A stretch of 64,000 nt of DNA from Prorocentrum cordatum. Lineage: Eukaryota; Sar; Dinophyceae; Prorocentrales; Prorocentraceae. The DNA lies in the NCBI GenBank assembly GCA_963575745.1, contig CAUYUJ010018070.1:151258-215257 (forward strand), given 5' to 3'. Under the pieces are notes generated by a model, which searched no databases, was not told where the DNA came from, and saw only the letters and a program-made list of their open reading frames with translations. Position 1 is the stretch's first letter. Every line of letters starts with the position of its first letter. This document shows, one piece after another, positions 48,731-59,884 of the stretch. The position numbers and the translations under genes are program-made.

Positions 48731-48916
48731 GTCGGGCCTGTCCCCCTACGCGGGGACGTTCGACGAAAAATAAAAAAATACCCCCAAGATGCTCCACAAA
48801 GATAAAAAATACTCAAAAAATAATCCCCAGACTATTTTTGGGCGATTTTTTTGATTATTTTTAGGGTAGTTTTTATTTTTCGTCGAAAATCCCCCTGTAT
48901 GGGGGACAGGCCCGAC
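48731..48916 (+). mobile_element. MITE-like element, family B copy 3
   Basis: Ends GTCGGGCCTGTCCCCCTAC and ATGGGGGACAGGCCCGAC. The interior is AT-rich with GACGAAAAATAAAAAAATA and its inverted partner TTTTTATTTTTCGTCG. Confidence 0.86.
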
Positions 48917-49057
48917 TTAAGGATCCGCGTGTCGCGGCAGCGGCCCCGGCAGCACGCCACGCCGAGCGAGCTGACCGGCGTGTCGCTCTGCCCCGCGGGG
49001 CGGGATAACATTGAGGCCTGTTGACTGGGACACGTGGCCCGCGTGCCGCGCCGAAGA

Positions 49058-49151
49058 ACTCCTCCTCCTTCTCCTCCTCCTCCTCCTCCTCCTCCTCCTC
49101 CTCCTCCTCCTCCTCCTCCTCCTCTTCCCCCTCCTCCTCCTCCTCCTCCTG
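49058..49151. repeat. TCC microsatellite
   Basis: About 30 TCC units with few interruptions. Confidence 0.92.
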
Positions 49152-49991
49152 TTTCTCGGCGAGCCAGAACCTCTAGAACCCAGCGGCGCGACACGCTGAG
49201 CCGAGGTTCCTGCGGGGTGTGTGGTGGGGGTCTCTCTATCGACAGCTCCTCCGCAACACGTTTTCACGGTCAAGTGGCCACAGACCGAGTGCACATGGAG
49301 ACTTTGAAGTGCATTCTAAACAGGGGTCGTATAGAGTGCACGTCTCACTGTTGTTGGCATTTCTATTACAATTGACAATGGAATTGCTCCGAGGAGTCGG
49401 CGTATAGCGCGTACTCGTTTGAATATTTTGCTGTCCCTCGAGGGGGCTTGTGCACGCTATCTGTGGCTGCTTGACCGCAGAAAAACGGCTCGCCAGAAAG
49501 GCAGAAAGGCCGGGGGGGGGGGCCCTGGGGGGGGCTGGCCGGCAGCGGACTCGGAGACTCGATGGTCTCCCGAAGGGTCTCCCGAGTGGTCTCCCGTGAT
49601 GCCTTCTGCAGGACATGCCCGTGGCCTCCCATGTCGTCTCGACGAGCTCCCGTACCCAGACGTCCGACGTCGTGATCTTCGACAGCGTGGGCCTGGACCC
49701 CATCCCCGGCGCCAGAAAGCCCCCCGTCGTGACTCTGTCGAAGCGCGAGGATGCCAGGGCGTGGTCTCCCGCAGCATCTCTCGGCGTGGATTCCCCCGCG
49801 GCCTCCGGCAGAAAGAGGCGAAACACGGCCAGTCTTGCCGAGACGTCTGGAACGTCTGGGGCGTGGCCGCGGTCCCGGGCCCGAAGGGGGAGGGGAGGGC
49901 GCGCGGAGGGCCTGGCAGCACGCCGACAAGGCAGTGCCACGGGGAGTCGCAGAAATGCCAGGGGGGGGAGGAGGAGGGGGAATAGGGCTAG
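49152..49991. other. No gene recognised
   Basis: Bases 49250-49440 have lower GC and short frames; 49500-49990 is GC-rich with repeated GTCTCCCG words. No motif was recognised on either strand. Confidence 0.4.
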
Positions 49992-50140
49992 GTCGGGCAT
50001 GTCCTCCTACAGGCGGATTTTGGACGAAACATTAAATGTTCAAAGAATGTTCAAACATAGCCAAAAATAAACCAAACAGCGTCCCCAGACTAGTTCTTGA
50101 CCACTTCTGACTATTCTTCCTGTAGGAGGACAGGACGGAC
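49992..50140 (+). mobile_element. MITE-like element, family B copy 4
   Basis: Ends GTCGGGCATGTCCTCCTAC and GTAGGAGGACAGGACGGAC; shorter and more diverged than the other copies, but keeps CCCCAGACTAGT in the middle. Confidence 0.8.
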
Positions 50141-50382
50141 TTAAGAATAGGGAAGGGCAGGGAACGAGGCAGGGAGGAAGGGAGGAGGAGAAGGAGGAGC
50201 AGGCGCGGCGAGAGGCATGCGCAGGGGCGCAGGCAAGGGAAGGCGAAGGGCAGGGGGGGGGGGGCAGGAAGGCCCGGCGGGTCTGTCAGGCAACGGCTCC
50301 GCTCGCAGCGCGGACCACGTGAGCCAGGCCATGCCATGCAGGGAGGGGGGCGCCGCTTGGTAAGGCTCCAGGCCGCACACCT

Positions 50383-50512
50383 GGCCATCGCTCGGACGTC
50401 CACTCCCTGTGTTTTTTGTCGGTTTCGTGCGTGGTCTTTTCGCGACATGATCAAGGATGCTCCTCGATGGCCCTCGCCGAGGGAAAAATGCACACGTCCG
50501 AGCGATGCCAAG
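50383..50512 (+). mobile_element. MITE-like hairpin, family D copy 3
   Basis: CCATCGCTCGGACGTCCACT to ACGTCCGAGCGATGCC, nearly the same interior as copy 1 (GGATGCTCCTCGATGG, CTCGCCGAGGGAAAAATGCA). Confidence 0.84.
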
Positions 50513-50671
50513 ACACAGGCAGCCCCTCCAGGCAGTCCGGGCGGGCCTCACCGGGCGCCCCGAGCAGTCCGGGGGACGGTCTCTCAACGCCCCGACCCTG
50601 GGGCGCGGAGCGCCCCAGGGGGACGCTGCCGGAGGCGACGTGAGGGCGTTGAGCCCGTCCCGGACTACGTG

Positions 50672-51062
50672 GGACTGGCTCAGCGGGTGGGACACGTCGA
50701 GGTGGAATCCGCGCTACGCCGCGATAGATCGGCCTATCGACCCCCGAGAGCGAAACTGCACGCTGCCGTGCGGGGCGGGCTATGGGACTGGCTCAGGGGT
50801 GGGACACATCGAGAATTACCAGCCTGGAACATATCCCTACCCCTATGCTGGGCACCTCCTCATCACGATGCCAATCATAAGGGTTCCCTTATTTTTTGAG
50901 GGCGAATCCCTAAGATTGTCGTCGCCTTTTGGCGTGTCAATCTTAGGGATAGGGATACGTTCGAGGCCGGTAAGAGGTGGAATCCGCGATACGTCGCGAT
51001 ACATCGGCCTATCGACCCCTGAGAGCGAAACTGCACGCTCCCGAGCGGAGCGGGCTACAGTC
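50672..51062 (+). repeat. 112-bp tandem dimer, second unit interrupted
   Basis: GGACTGGCTCAG at 50672 and 50784 start the two units. Each has GTGGAATCCGCG, ATCGGCCTATCGACCCC and GAGAGCGAAACTGCACGC. The second unit is split by the insertion at 50814-50974. The unit resembles part of family E. Confidence 0.8.
50814..50974 (+). mobile_element. MITE-like insertion inside the 112-bp dimer
   Basis: The left end AATTACCAGCCTGGAACATA and the right end, reading inward CTTACCGGCCTCGAACGTAT, are inverted repeats of about 30 bp. AG flanks both sides. The interior repeats CCCTAAGATTG in inverted form. Confidence 0.8.
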
Positions 51063-51229
51063 GGGGCGTTGACCCAAGGAACCCTAAGTAGGGAACGAGG
51101 CCCCTTCTTTCCCATATGTTAACTTCGATTTCCCATGGAAGACCGAAGGAAAATCCGAGGCAAACGGTAAAACAGTCAAGGAACACCGAGCCCCTCCCAA
51201 ACGAAAAGGGTTCCTTGTCCAGCGCACCG

Positions 51230-51310
51230 ACTGTATGGGGCCCCTATCGGCGATGAGTGGGCGATTGGGGGTCGATGCGTCCCCCTTGAGAGCCTGCACC
51301 CCGCACACGC
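51230..51310 (+). repeat. Family E fragment
   Basis: GGGCCCCTATCGGCGATGAG, GGGCGATTGGGGGTCGATGC and the CCCCCTTGAGAGCCTG segment match the middle of the copies at 29139 and 57932. Confidence 0.65.
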
Positions 51311-51945
51311 TGCCCCATGAGGAAGGCGGCGACCCGTCAGGACCCCCGAAGCCCGCCAAAAAACCGATCGAAACGCTCAGGACGTCGTAAAACAGGTGTT
51401 CAGCCCATCCTCGGACCTCGATCCTCGGAAGCAGGAGATCCCAGAATCGAATCGACAAGTCGGACCGGCGATCGAGATTAATCGGATCGGCGGAAATCGG
51501 CAACCGAGTCGGGAAAAGTCGAATCGGCGGAAATCGGCAGGCTAGTCGGCCTCCAGTGAAAATCGGATCCCAAATCGGAGTCCGAAGTCGAAACCAATCG
51601 GAATCGGAAGCCATGGAAACCGAATCGAATCGGAGGAATCGAAACGAGCCCTGCGGAAGGGGCTGGCGACCCCATTGGTGGTGACCCCGGTTGAGCTGAA
51701 GGGTCCCGTGGCCCGAGAGGACGCCGAAGCCACGACAGATCGCCCGCCGAGACTGCTCCGCCAATATTCTCGTGGGTGGCACAGAGCACCTGGCCTGGAA
51801 GGACATCGCCTGTTTTGTCGCCACGATGTCTGGCCTGGAAGCAGCGGCTCTCCAGTCCTCTCTGTCCAGGAGCTCCGGCGCGAAGTAGCCGTGGGTCCTG
51901 CCGCAGAGGTCCCTCCCGCTTCCGTCTCCACTGGCAGCTGCGGCC
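51311..51945. other. No gene recognised; GATCGG/GAATCG-rich stretch
   Basis: At 51430-51650 AATCGG and GGAAATCGGC recur in short direct repeats. The rest is unique GC-rich DNA. Confidence 0.45.
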
Positions 51946-51949
51946 GTGA

Positions 51950-52229
51950 CACTGCTCGTCCGCCTCCTCCTCCTCCTTCTCCTCCTCCTCCTCCTCCTTC
52001 TCCTTCTCCTTCTCCTCCTCCTCCTCGTTCTCCTTCTCATCATCATCACCACCATCATCATTATCATCATCACCACCATCACCACCACCACCATCACGAT
52101 CATCATCACCATCAACAGCAGCATCATCATCATCAGCATCATCATCACCACCACCATGAGCATCATCAGCATCACCACCATCATCAGCATCATCATCAGC
52201 ATCAGCATCAGCATCCTCACAACCACCAC

Positions 52230-52306
<77 letters not shown>

Positions 52307-52365
52307 CCATCATCTTATTACCAGCATCATCACCATCGCCATCACCATCACCATCACCATCGTCG

Positions 52366-52415
<50 letters not shown>

Positions 52416-52685
52416 GACAGCAGCATCACCACCACCATCATAGTCATCATCACAGTTACCATCATCATCACCATCATCACCATCACCATCACCATCACCA
52501 TCATCGTCATCATCACCATCAGCATCATCAGCATCATCAGCATCATTCATCATCATCAGTATTATCGTCATCAACATCATCATCAGCAATGTCATCATCA
52601 CCGTCATTATCAACATCATCATCACCATCATCACCACAACCACCGCCGCATCCATCTCCCTCGTCAGAATCACCATCCCCACCAC
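51950..52685. repeat. TCC then CAT/ATC microsatellite
   Basis: CTCCTCCTTC (51962-52035) turns into ATCATCACC/ATCATC repeats for about 650 bp. Acidic, His- or Met-rich open frames here are artefacts. Confidence 0.93.
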
Positions 52686-52932
52686 CACTAGCAGCTCAGG
52701 GGGCCCGACAAAATATGGAAACCCATCAGAGTCCGGGCCAGAAGAAGGTCGGGGGGACACGGAGGGGGACGAACAGCTGGTGCTGGTGGTGGAGCCGTAG
52801 GGGGCCCCAGGCCAACGCCTTCGCTCACGTCACGCCCCTGAGAATCGCGGCCTGCGGCCGCCCGTGGGACGCGGGCCAGCCGTCTGCTGGACACCCGCCC
52901 ACTCCAGCAGGAGCTCCCTGCAGTAGCCTTGA

Positions 52933-53085
52933 GTCGGGCGTGTCCCCCTACAGGGGGATTTTCGATGGAAAACAAAAAAGACTCAAAACATATTCCAAAA
53001 TGGTCAATAGATACGATATCAAATAGACCCCAGACTAGTGTTTTACAATTTTTGAATACTCCTCCCGTGGAGGGACGGGCCCGAC
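52933..53085 (+). mobile_element. MITE-like element, family B copy 5
   Basis: Ends GTCGGGCGTGTCCCCCTAC and GTGGAGGGACGGGCCCGAC, with TTTTCGATGGAAAACAAAAA inside and CCCCAGACTAGTG in the middle. Confidence 0.84.
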
Positions 53086-53151
53086 GTAACAGTAGGCTGC
53101 TGGCAATCACTGCCCGAGGACTGGCCAAACCTCCCGCCCAGGCCGAAGCCG

Positions 53152-53205
53152 GAGGAGGAGGAGGAGGAGGAGGAGAAGGAGAAGGAGGAGGAGGAGGAGG
53201 ACTAT
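53152..53205. repeat. GGA microsatellite
   Basis: GGAGGAGGA units with GAAGGAGAAGG interruptions. Confidence 0.88.
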
Positions 53206-53415
53206 CCCAACCGGGGGATAGGCGGGGGACAAAAACCTGGGGGCGGGCGGAAAGCTAGCCTCCGCGGGCCACCACCGCCGCCCGCCTGCCCTCTGCAAAA
53301 CAACCTGGAGCTCCTCTCCCCCTTCGGCGCCGGGCCACGAGGAGAAGGCGCGAGGAGGAAGGAGCAAGGACGCATGAGGAACAAGCAGGGCGGAGCCACG
53401 AAGAGGCAGAAGGAA

Positions 53416-53649
53416 TTGAGCAGGGGCCGACCGTCCCGGCATTCCTATAGTCATACCACGACATGTTCTTAGAACCCCAAAATGATCAAATCACAAAAAC
53501 AATGTTCTTAGAACATTAACCCGATGTGATAGAACAAGACAGTCCCAACCAGAAATGTTCTAAGAACATGTCGTGCCAACCCCGAAGGGTTCTCAGGACT
53601 CTCTTTGGTGGGCCTATGGGCGAGCCAGGACGCTTCGCCACTGCTTGAA
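53416..53649 (+). mobile_element. Family C repeat copy 3
   Basis: TTGAGCAGGGGCCGACCGTC start and CGCTTCGCCACTGCTTGA end. It has fewer intact TTCTTAGAAC palindromes than copy 2. Confidence 0.82.
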
Positions 53650-53669
53650 GGAAGGAGGGCCGGAGAAGG

Positions 53670-53930
53670 AATCCTCCTCCTCCTCCTCCTCCTCCCCCTC
53701 CTCCTCCTCCTCCGCCTCCTCCTCCTCCGCCTCCTCCTCCTCCTCATCCTCCTCCTCCCCCTCCTCCCCCTCCCCCTCCCCCTACTCCTCCTCCTCCTCC
53801 TCCTCCTCCTCCTCCTCCTCCTCCTCCTCCTCCTCCTCCTCCTCCCCCTCCTCCTCGTCCTCCTCCTCATCCTCCTCCTCCTTCTCCTCCTCCTCCTCCT
53901 CCTCCTCCTCCTCCTCCTCCTCCTCCTATC
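53670..53930. repeat. TCC microsatellite
   Basis: Roughly 260 bp of CTCCTCCTC with CCCCTCC and TCCGCC variants. Confidence 0.95.
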
Positions 53931-55080
53931 GACGCGGGGGGCGGCGCGGACGGCAGGTCGCCGCGCGCGTGCGGACGGCAGGCCGCCGCGCCCCGCGCGG
54001 CCTGCGGGCCGCGGCCGACGGCGGCCCCACAGAGGCCCAGGCCCTGCTTGCAGGACTCCCGGCGCCGCCTCGGAGGAGGCCGCGGTGGGCCCCGCGGAGC
54101 GGAGCGCCAGCCTCCTTCCCGATTCTCCTGGGCAAGAGTGACCTGTGGTGCGCGGCTTCGTTGGGGGCTGCGGGGGGGGGGGGGGGGGGGGGCAAAACAC
54201 GAGCGCGCGAGACGCTGCCTTCGCACCGCGCCCGGCGATCGGAGGGCCCTACATGGGCCCGCACCAAAGGCCACTCTGGCGAAGGGCCACTCTTGCGTGT
54301 ACAGGGCAGGTTTTAACACATGGGATTTTTAAGAATCGGATTTTAATACATGATTAATGTATCTATGCATTTATACATGAACTTACCGTTGTTGTTTATT
54401 ACATGCTCCGCACGCGGAGCATGTATGAAAAACGGCACTGTGGTCGATCTTCTCTCGCGGCAGAGCGCCTGCGGCGCCAGCTCCCCGGCGCCTCGCCGCT
54501 GCACAGAGCGTCCGTGGCCGCCCGCCGTGGGGCGGGGAAGAGGCCGTCGGGCCCGCGGGCGTCCCGCGCGTGGGGCCCGGGCGCCGCCCGTCCGGCCAGG
54601 CGCCCGCCAGAAGGGGCCCCACCAGCTCCGAGAGCTCGCCTCCGCCATCCCCCCCTGTTCTGACTGCCTACCAGTACCTGCCAGACCAGTTGTGCCGGTC
54701 ACCTCGAATGAGGGTCATTTTGTCCCTGGCACGTGCACTCGCCATTGCGCCTTACGCGCTGCTTTGGCCAATTATCTACGACATGTGCCCCAGCCGTTTA
54801 TCCCGCTTCCTGACCCTTGTCTTGGAGCCGCCGACCAAAAAGTACCGTCAGACCACCCCAACCCGACCCGAAGACCCGAATTTGACCCGAATTTCGGGTT
54901 GGGGGGGGTACGGGTTCCATGTGGTTTTGCAGTGTTCCCCGACCCCTCCCCCTCCACTAGAGATGGAGGGCAGATCGGGGCCATCGGGTTGGGTTGGGGT
55001 GGTTTGGTGGGCGGTGGAGCTTGCCTCCTCCGTCCTCCCTGTGCTGCGACCCTGCGAGAGCACAGCTGCAGCACTGGACC
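53931..55080. other. No gene recognised
   Basis: GC-rich to 54290 with a G20-type run at 54174-54192. AT-richer DNA at 54305-54410 with a GCTCCGCACGCGGAGC palindrome (54406-54421). A hairpin of CGACCCGAATTTCGGGTTGG lies near 54885-54905. Confidence 0.45.
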
Positions 55081-55089
55081 TACCCATGG

Positions 55090-55680
55090 GCCACAGCGAC
55101 ATGACGGGACGGGCATTGCGGATGGCATCGCCGCTCACCTCGATCACCTCAAAGTTATGCCGTGGATGGAAGCGGTTAACAAGAAACCAACTCAGAACGT
55201 TGGAATTCTGCCATCCAATGAGCCGGGCGACGGCCCAGACACCAACGACCGCCTGCTGAACAAAAATGAAAACGCATTTCGCCTTCACCTCTTCGTGTTC
55301 AGAGGCAGCCGCCGATCGTGCCCAGCCAGGAACGCGCAGCTTTAGAATGGCGGAACTCAACGTTACGATCAAAGCTCGCATTATTTTCCATCCGCGGTTG
55401 AGTGGAACTGCGTAGCAATGATCAACACGATGGGTCCGACACTGGCGCCCTTCGCGTAACCCCCAATTTTGCACAATCCCTGGGGAACGCGACCACTCCG
55501 TACACACCCACTTACCCTCGCGCCGCCACATGGCATGGCCTGAATATGCCACCCGCTGACCGCGGATATATTTGACTGTGGTGCTGTACTCGTTGCTCCA
55601 ATCGTGCTTGGTGCAGTCCTAGTCCTTACATGCATCGTAGGTGATGGCCGCCATCCGAATCTAAGCATTACCTTAAGATG
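55090..55680 (-). pseudogene. Decayed coding remnant, unidentified protein
   Basis: On the minus strand from about 55665: MAAITYDACKD, a TAG, then DCTKHDWSNEYSTTVKYIRG and GHAMWRREGKWVCTEWSRS. This is ordinary protein composition with paired Cys and Trp. Further down, in other frames, are WKIMRALIVTLSSAIL-type and FEVIEVSGDAIRNARPVMSL pieces. The stop and frame changes show it is broken. I do not recognise the family. Confidence 0.4.
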
Positions 55681-56024
55681 GAGGGCCTAGAGTGAAATTC
55701 CTATGGGCGCTTCCACCTCGAGAATCAATCCGTCTTGTGGTGCGCTGGCTTCCAGGATGACTCGTGTGCTGTATAGCGGCCTGTACATTTGCAGCGCTTG
55801 GCTTCTGCTACGACGTCGCCACGGTGCTTACATATGGTGAGACACGTTTGCTGGCTCTCACGCACACGTCTGTCCCCTCAAGTGTTGCACCACTGCCGAT
55901 GTCACGCGCGGGCTGGTCGTGCCTCGACTGTTCCACGCGCAGCACATTTGAGAATAGCAAGCGGGCGCGGACTCGTTGACGCTTTCCTCGGGGATTCGCC
56001 CTCTGTCGCTGGCAGCCCGTCCCT
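55681..56024. other. Unique DNA, no intact gene
   Basis: Mixed composition, possibly part of the same decayed locus. No continuous frame is seen. Confidence 0.4.
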
Positions 56025-56995
56025 GATTGGCTTGATGATTGGCTGGCGGGTTATCGAAGACGCATACATCGAACCACCGCCGCCCCCTGCCTTTTTAGGA
56101 TACGCCTGTGTGGCCAAACGATTGGGCGACGTTTGGCTACGCTGTTGGACCATGCGTTGCCTCAGCCGATGTGGAAGCCCTTCGGTGAACATGAGGGAGA
56201 GGAAGAGGAGAATTCGGAGAGGGAGGAAAAAGGAGGATGAGAAGGATGAGGAGACCTTTCGGGTGCTTCTTGGGTCATTCGGGTGGCCTCCTGGGGGCAT
56301 CCTGGAGGGCTCTTGGGGGCCTCACAGAGCCACTTGGGGGCCTTCGCGGGGGGCTTCTTGAGGGGCCTCTGTGGAAACTTTTACGGCGTTCCTGGCCCGT
56401 CTAACGCCGTCGGAAGCCTCTCTGGGCCGTCGTGGGGCCCTCTTTGGGCGCTTCAGGGTAGTCTGGAAGGCCTCTTGGGCCATCCTGGGGCCATCTTGAA
56501 GGCATATTGGGCGATCTTGGGGAAATATTGGGGGCCCGTTGGGCTGCCTCGGGCCGTCGAAGGCCGAATCGAAGCAAATACCAAAATCTTTCAAACATCT
56601 AAAAACAATCAATGATGTTTGTCCCTTCGAGGTTCTTGAGGCACTTTATGGAGGCCTCTTGGGCCGTCTTGGAGGCCTCCTGGGGGCCTCTTGGGCAGTC
56701 TTTGGCCATCTTGGAGCCATCTTGGGCTGTCTTAGTGGCTTCTTGAGCGAACTTGGGGGCATCTGGGATCCTCTTGGGCCGTCCTGGAGGCCATATTGAA
56801 CCATCTTGGGCGAACTTGGAGGCCATCCTGGGCCATCTTAGCCATCTGTTGGCCGTCTTGGAAGCCATCCAGGGTCCGAAAACCAACGACCTGTCAATGT
56901 TTCGGGTGGCCGGCGGGATCGGCCGAAACCCCAGGGGGAGTTCTAAAAGAACCATGAAACCCTGAAGTTTAGCACGCCAGGCACCCCTGTGGGAA
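56025..56995 (+). repeat. Family F element, diverged copy
   Basis: The head module (TATCGAAGACGCATACATCG, CCGCCGCCCCCTGCCTTTTT) at 56055-56190 is followed by a TCTTGG array (56270-56880). The tail module (GGTGGCCGGCGGGATCGGCC, CCCCAGGGGGAGTTCTAAAA) ends near 56995 at CACGCCAGGCACCCC. Confidence 0.75.
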
Positions 56996-57119
56996 GCCAG
57001 CAGGGGGGCGCCGATTTCCTTTTTGTGGCTGGTTGGCCGACTAGCTGGCTGGTTGATAGCTGGCTGACCCTATCTGGGCCACCGAGCCCGCGACCGGCGG
57101 CCGACAGGTGAACGAGCAC

Positions 57120-57862
57120 GCGACGAGAGGTGGTAGATTGTGCAGGTGGTGGTAGATTGTGGAGGTGGTGGTGGCGTGGTAGATTGTGGAGGTGGGGGTT
57201 GTAGTGGTGGTGGGTTTTTGTGATGGTGGTGGTGGTGTGGTGGTGATGGTGAGTTGTGGTGGTGGTGGTGGTAGTGGTGGTGGTGGTGGCTGTGGTGGTG
57301 GTGGTGCTTGTGTGGTGGGTTGGTGGTGATGGTGGTGGGTTGAGGCGGTGGTGGTGGTGGTGGTGGTGGTGGTGGTGGTGGTGGTGGTGGTGGTGGTGGT
57401 GGTAGTGGTGGTGGTGGTGGTGGTGGTGGTGGTGGTGGTAGTGGTGGTTATCGTCGCTGCGTCCCGGCCGTCGCCAGCGCCAGCGCCAGCGCTGCTGCCG
57501 CCGCTAGCGCCAGCGCCGGCGCCAGGGGGGTGGTGGTTGAACCCTCCCCCCCCCCCTCGGCGCCAGGGGGGGGAGGGGTTAAACCCCCCTCCTCGGGCTG
57601 CCTCTGGCCATCGTCGCTGCGTCCCCGCCGTCGGCGCTGCTGGCGGCCGCCGGCGCTGGCGCTGGGGGGGGGTTCAAACCCTCCCCCCTTCCTTGGGAGG
57701 CGGGGTGGGGTTCGGGAGGGGGGGGGGTTGGGGGGGAGGGGAGCCCCCCTGGTTTTGATCGACGGCGCCGAGTGTTGGGGGGGGGGGGCCCACCCCCGGG
57801 TTCGAAACGCGCCGCCGAATGTTCCCAAAGCAAGCGCCCGTGAAACTTGCTCTCTCTGATGT
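57120..57862 (-). repeat. Large repeat K copy 2 with GGT microsatellite
   Basis: Reverse complement of the sequence at 16320-17660: GGT/GTGGTG microsatellite (57130-57450), GCGCTGGCGCC-type patches, GTTTGAACCC-type and GATCGACGGCGCCGAGTGTT, GTTCGAAACGCGCCGCCGAA and GCAAGCGCCCGTGAAAC. Confidence 0.8.
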
Positions 57863-57931
57863 TTGCCACGACGCGAGGGGGTCTGGGACAGGCTGAAGGA
57901 CAGGCTCAGGGCCGGAGACATCGACCTGGAA

Positions 57932-58170
57932 CCGACGATGCATCACCAACAGATCAGCGACAGGCCCCCGACAGCAAATCCGCACCTTCCTGGGCGGGAT
58001 GGGCTATCGGCCCCCTATCGGTGATCAAGGAGCGATTGCGGGTCGATGCGCATCCCCCCCATGAGCCTGTCCCGCTTAACGTTGCCTCCCGGATTTCGGG
58101 TCCCGGCTCGGCGCGCACGCTGGAGGGCTCCAGGCGAGGCGCAGCTGCTGCAACGCACCCCGAGGCTGGA
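57932..58170 (+). repeat. Family E copy 2
   Basis: GCCCCCGACAGCAAATCCGC, CCCCTATCGGTGATCA, AACGTTGCCTCCCGGATTTC and GGCGCAGCTGCTGCAACGC correspond in order to 29139-29409. Confidence 0.65.
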
Positions 58171-59616
58171 AAGCAGCCGAGGACCGACGAATGTGTATCA
58201 GAACCTGACGGCGGGGTGGGCTAGAGGGCCCCCTGAACCTCCTTCCTCCAAGGTTGCCCCTGACAGGCGACGACGTCACTGGCGACGATGACGGCGACGA
58301 CGGCGACGACGCCGCCGCCGCCGACGGGAAGCGACAGCAAAGCACACGCATGCACAGAGAGGCCCGACGCAGCGGGCGTGTCCCCGCCAGTCTGTAGAAG
58401 TGGCACTTGCCGCCCGCGGGCACCTCCGACGCCGCCGCCCCCCGTGGACGGCCATGACCCCCCCGCGACACGCTCCAGCCCCCGCCCCCGCCCCCTCCCC
58501 AGACGAAGCCGGGACAGGGACCAAAGTCGGACAAGGGACAAGTCGGGGATCTCTGAGATCCGGCGGTCCTGGAGGGTAGGGCCTGGATGTTTTAGAAAAC
58601 TGTACACGCGAGCGACCTTTCATCCGATGCTTCTGTGCAGTGCCATTACGTGACACAGCACGCACGTTCGGGAGTGGCCGAGAGGGGGGTGTCCAAGAGA
58701 GGGGGGTGCAAATCATGACCGGCGGCATTGTGCGCGGCCCAGCGGGGGGCCAGGGACGTATTGAAATGAGAAGAGGCGCCATGAAATCTGCGGAAAAATC
58801 ATGACCCGCGCCTCGAAATCCCCCCCCCTAGTCATCACCCCCCTCTTTGCCGCCCCTGACACGTGGAAGGTGCATCCGCCCTTCCGGGACCGACACCGGG
58901 AGGTCTGGCGGTGGGCCCACAAGAACCCAGCGGCTCGTTCGGGGCCCGTGCCTGGGGCCTGGCAGGCCCCAGGGGCCCTTATGGACGCCCGGGGCCTCTC
59001 GACACCCTGAAAAACAAAATCACGCTCGAGGTGATCTGGCGCTGGCTCTCTCCCCCTCCCTCACCCTCGTCTCTCTCGCCGCCCCCCCCCAGTCGCCGCT
59101 GAGTAAGGAGCGTTTGTTTGGCCACGGCAAGCCTCGGCCACGAACAGGTGTCCCTGTCTGGATCTAAGGAACGGCCCGAAACCCAGAGCTCCTCCTGATC
59201 CCAGAGCGGACCTTGTTTTCCTTCCCCTCCTTCCTATCCTTGATTTCCCTGCTCCTTGATTTCCCTTCTTCCTTCTTTTCCCTCCCTGAAGTCCTCCGTC
59301 TCGCCACCTGGGCCCAAGTGCTCCTTATTTCTCTTCCTTTTCTTCTTTTTTATGCGTAAGGGCTTCGCCCCCTGCCGCCGGCCCCCTCTCGATCAGAATG
59401 GGATGTCTCAGAGTCGCGTCGGTGCGTCTCGGCGCTGCATTGGCGCATCTAGGAACATCATGCGTGGGCGGATAGAACTCATCAGCGCGTCGGAGGTCGG
59501 GGGGGGAGATCGCAGTGGAACGGAGACCCCCAACGGGAAATCGGTTTCGGTTTCGTGTTCGTGTCGTGCGTGCGGGCGAGGCGAAGCTGCGCGTGATCCT
59601 CCTGTAGCTAGGCCGA
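58171..59616. other. No gene recognised
   Basis: GC-rich unique DNA with a GACGACGGCGACG patch (58270-58325), a doubled AGAGGGGGGTG word (58682-58708) and a pyrimidine-rich stretch (59215-59355). Open frames here lack protein-like features. Confidence 0.45.
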
Positions 59617-59880
59617 AGTAGGAGCGAAAGTCCGTTTCCCGTCCGCTGGTGGCCGGGAGGTGTCCCAATTGGGCCGAGCGGTGTCCCGGATGCCCCGGGT
59701 GTCAGTAGGAGCGAAAGTCCGTTTCCCGTCCGCCAGTGGCCGGGAGGTGTCCCAGTTGGGCCGGGCGGTGTCCCGGGTGTCCCGGGTGTCAGTAGGAGCG
59801 AAAGTCCTTCCCGTCCGCCGGTGGCCGGGGGGTGTCCGTGCACTTGGTCCGGGCGGTGTCCCGGGTGTCCCGGGCGTCCT
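59617..59880 (+). repeat. 87-bp tandem repeat, three units
   Basis: AGTAGGAGCGAAAGTCC starts each unit at 59617, 59704 and 59791. Units share GGTGGCCGGGAGGTGTCC-like and CGGTGTCCCGG words. Confidence 0.92.
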
Positions 59881-59884
59881 GGCG

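Noticed and set aside
51084-52760. A 558-codon minus-strand frame
   Set aside because: Its N-terminal half is Met/Asp/Val from the CAT repeat and its other half is GC-rich DNA without motifs.
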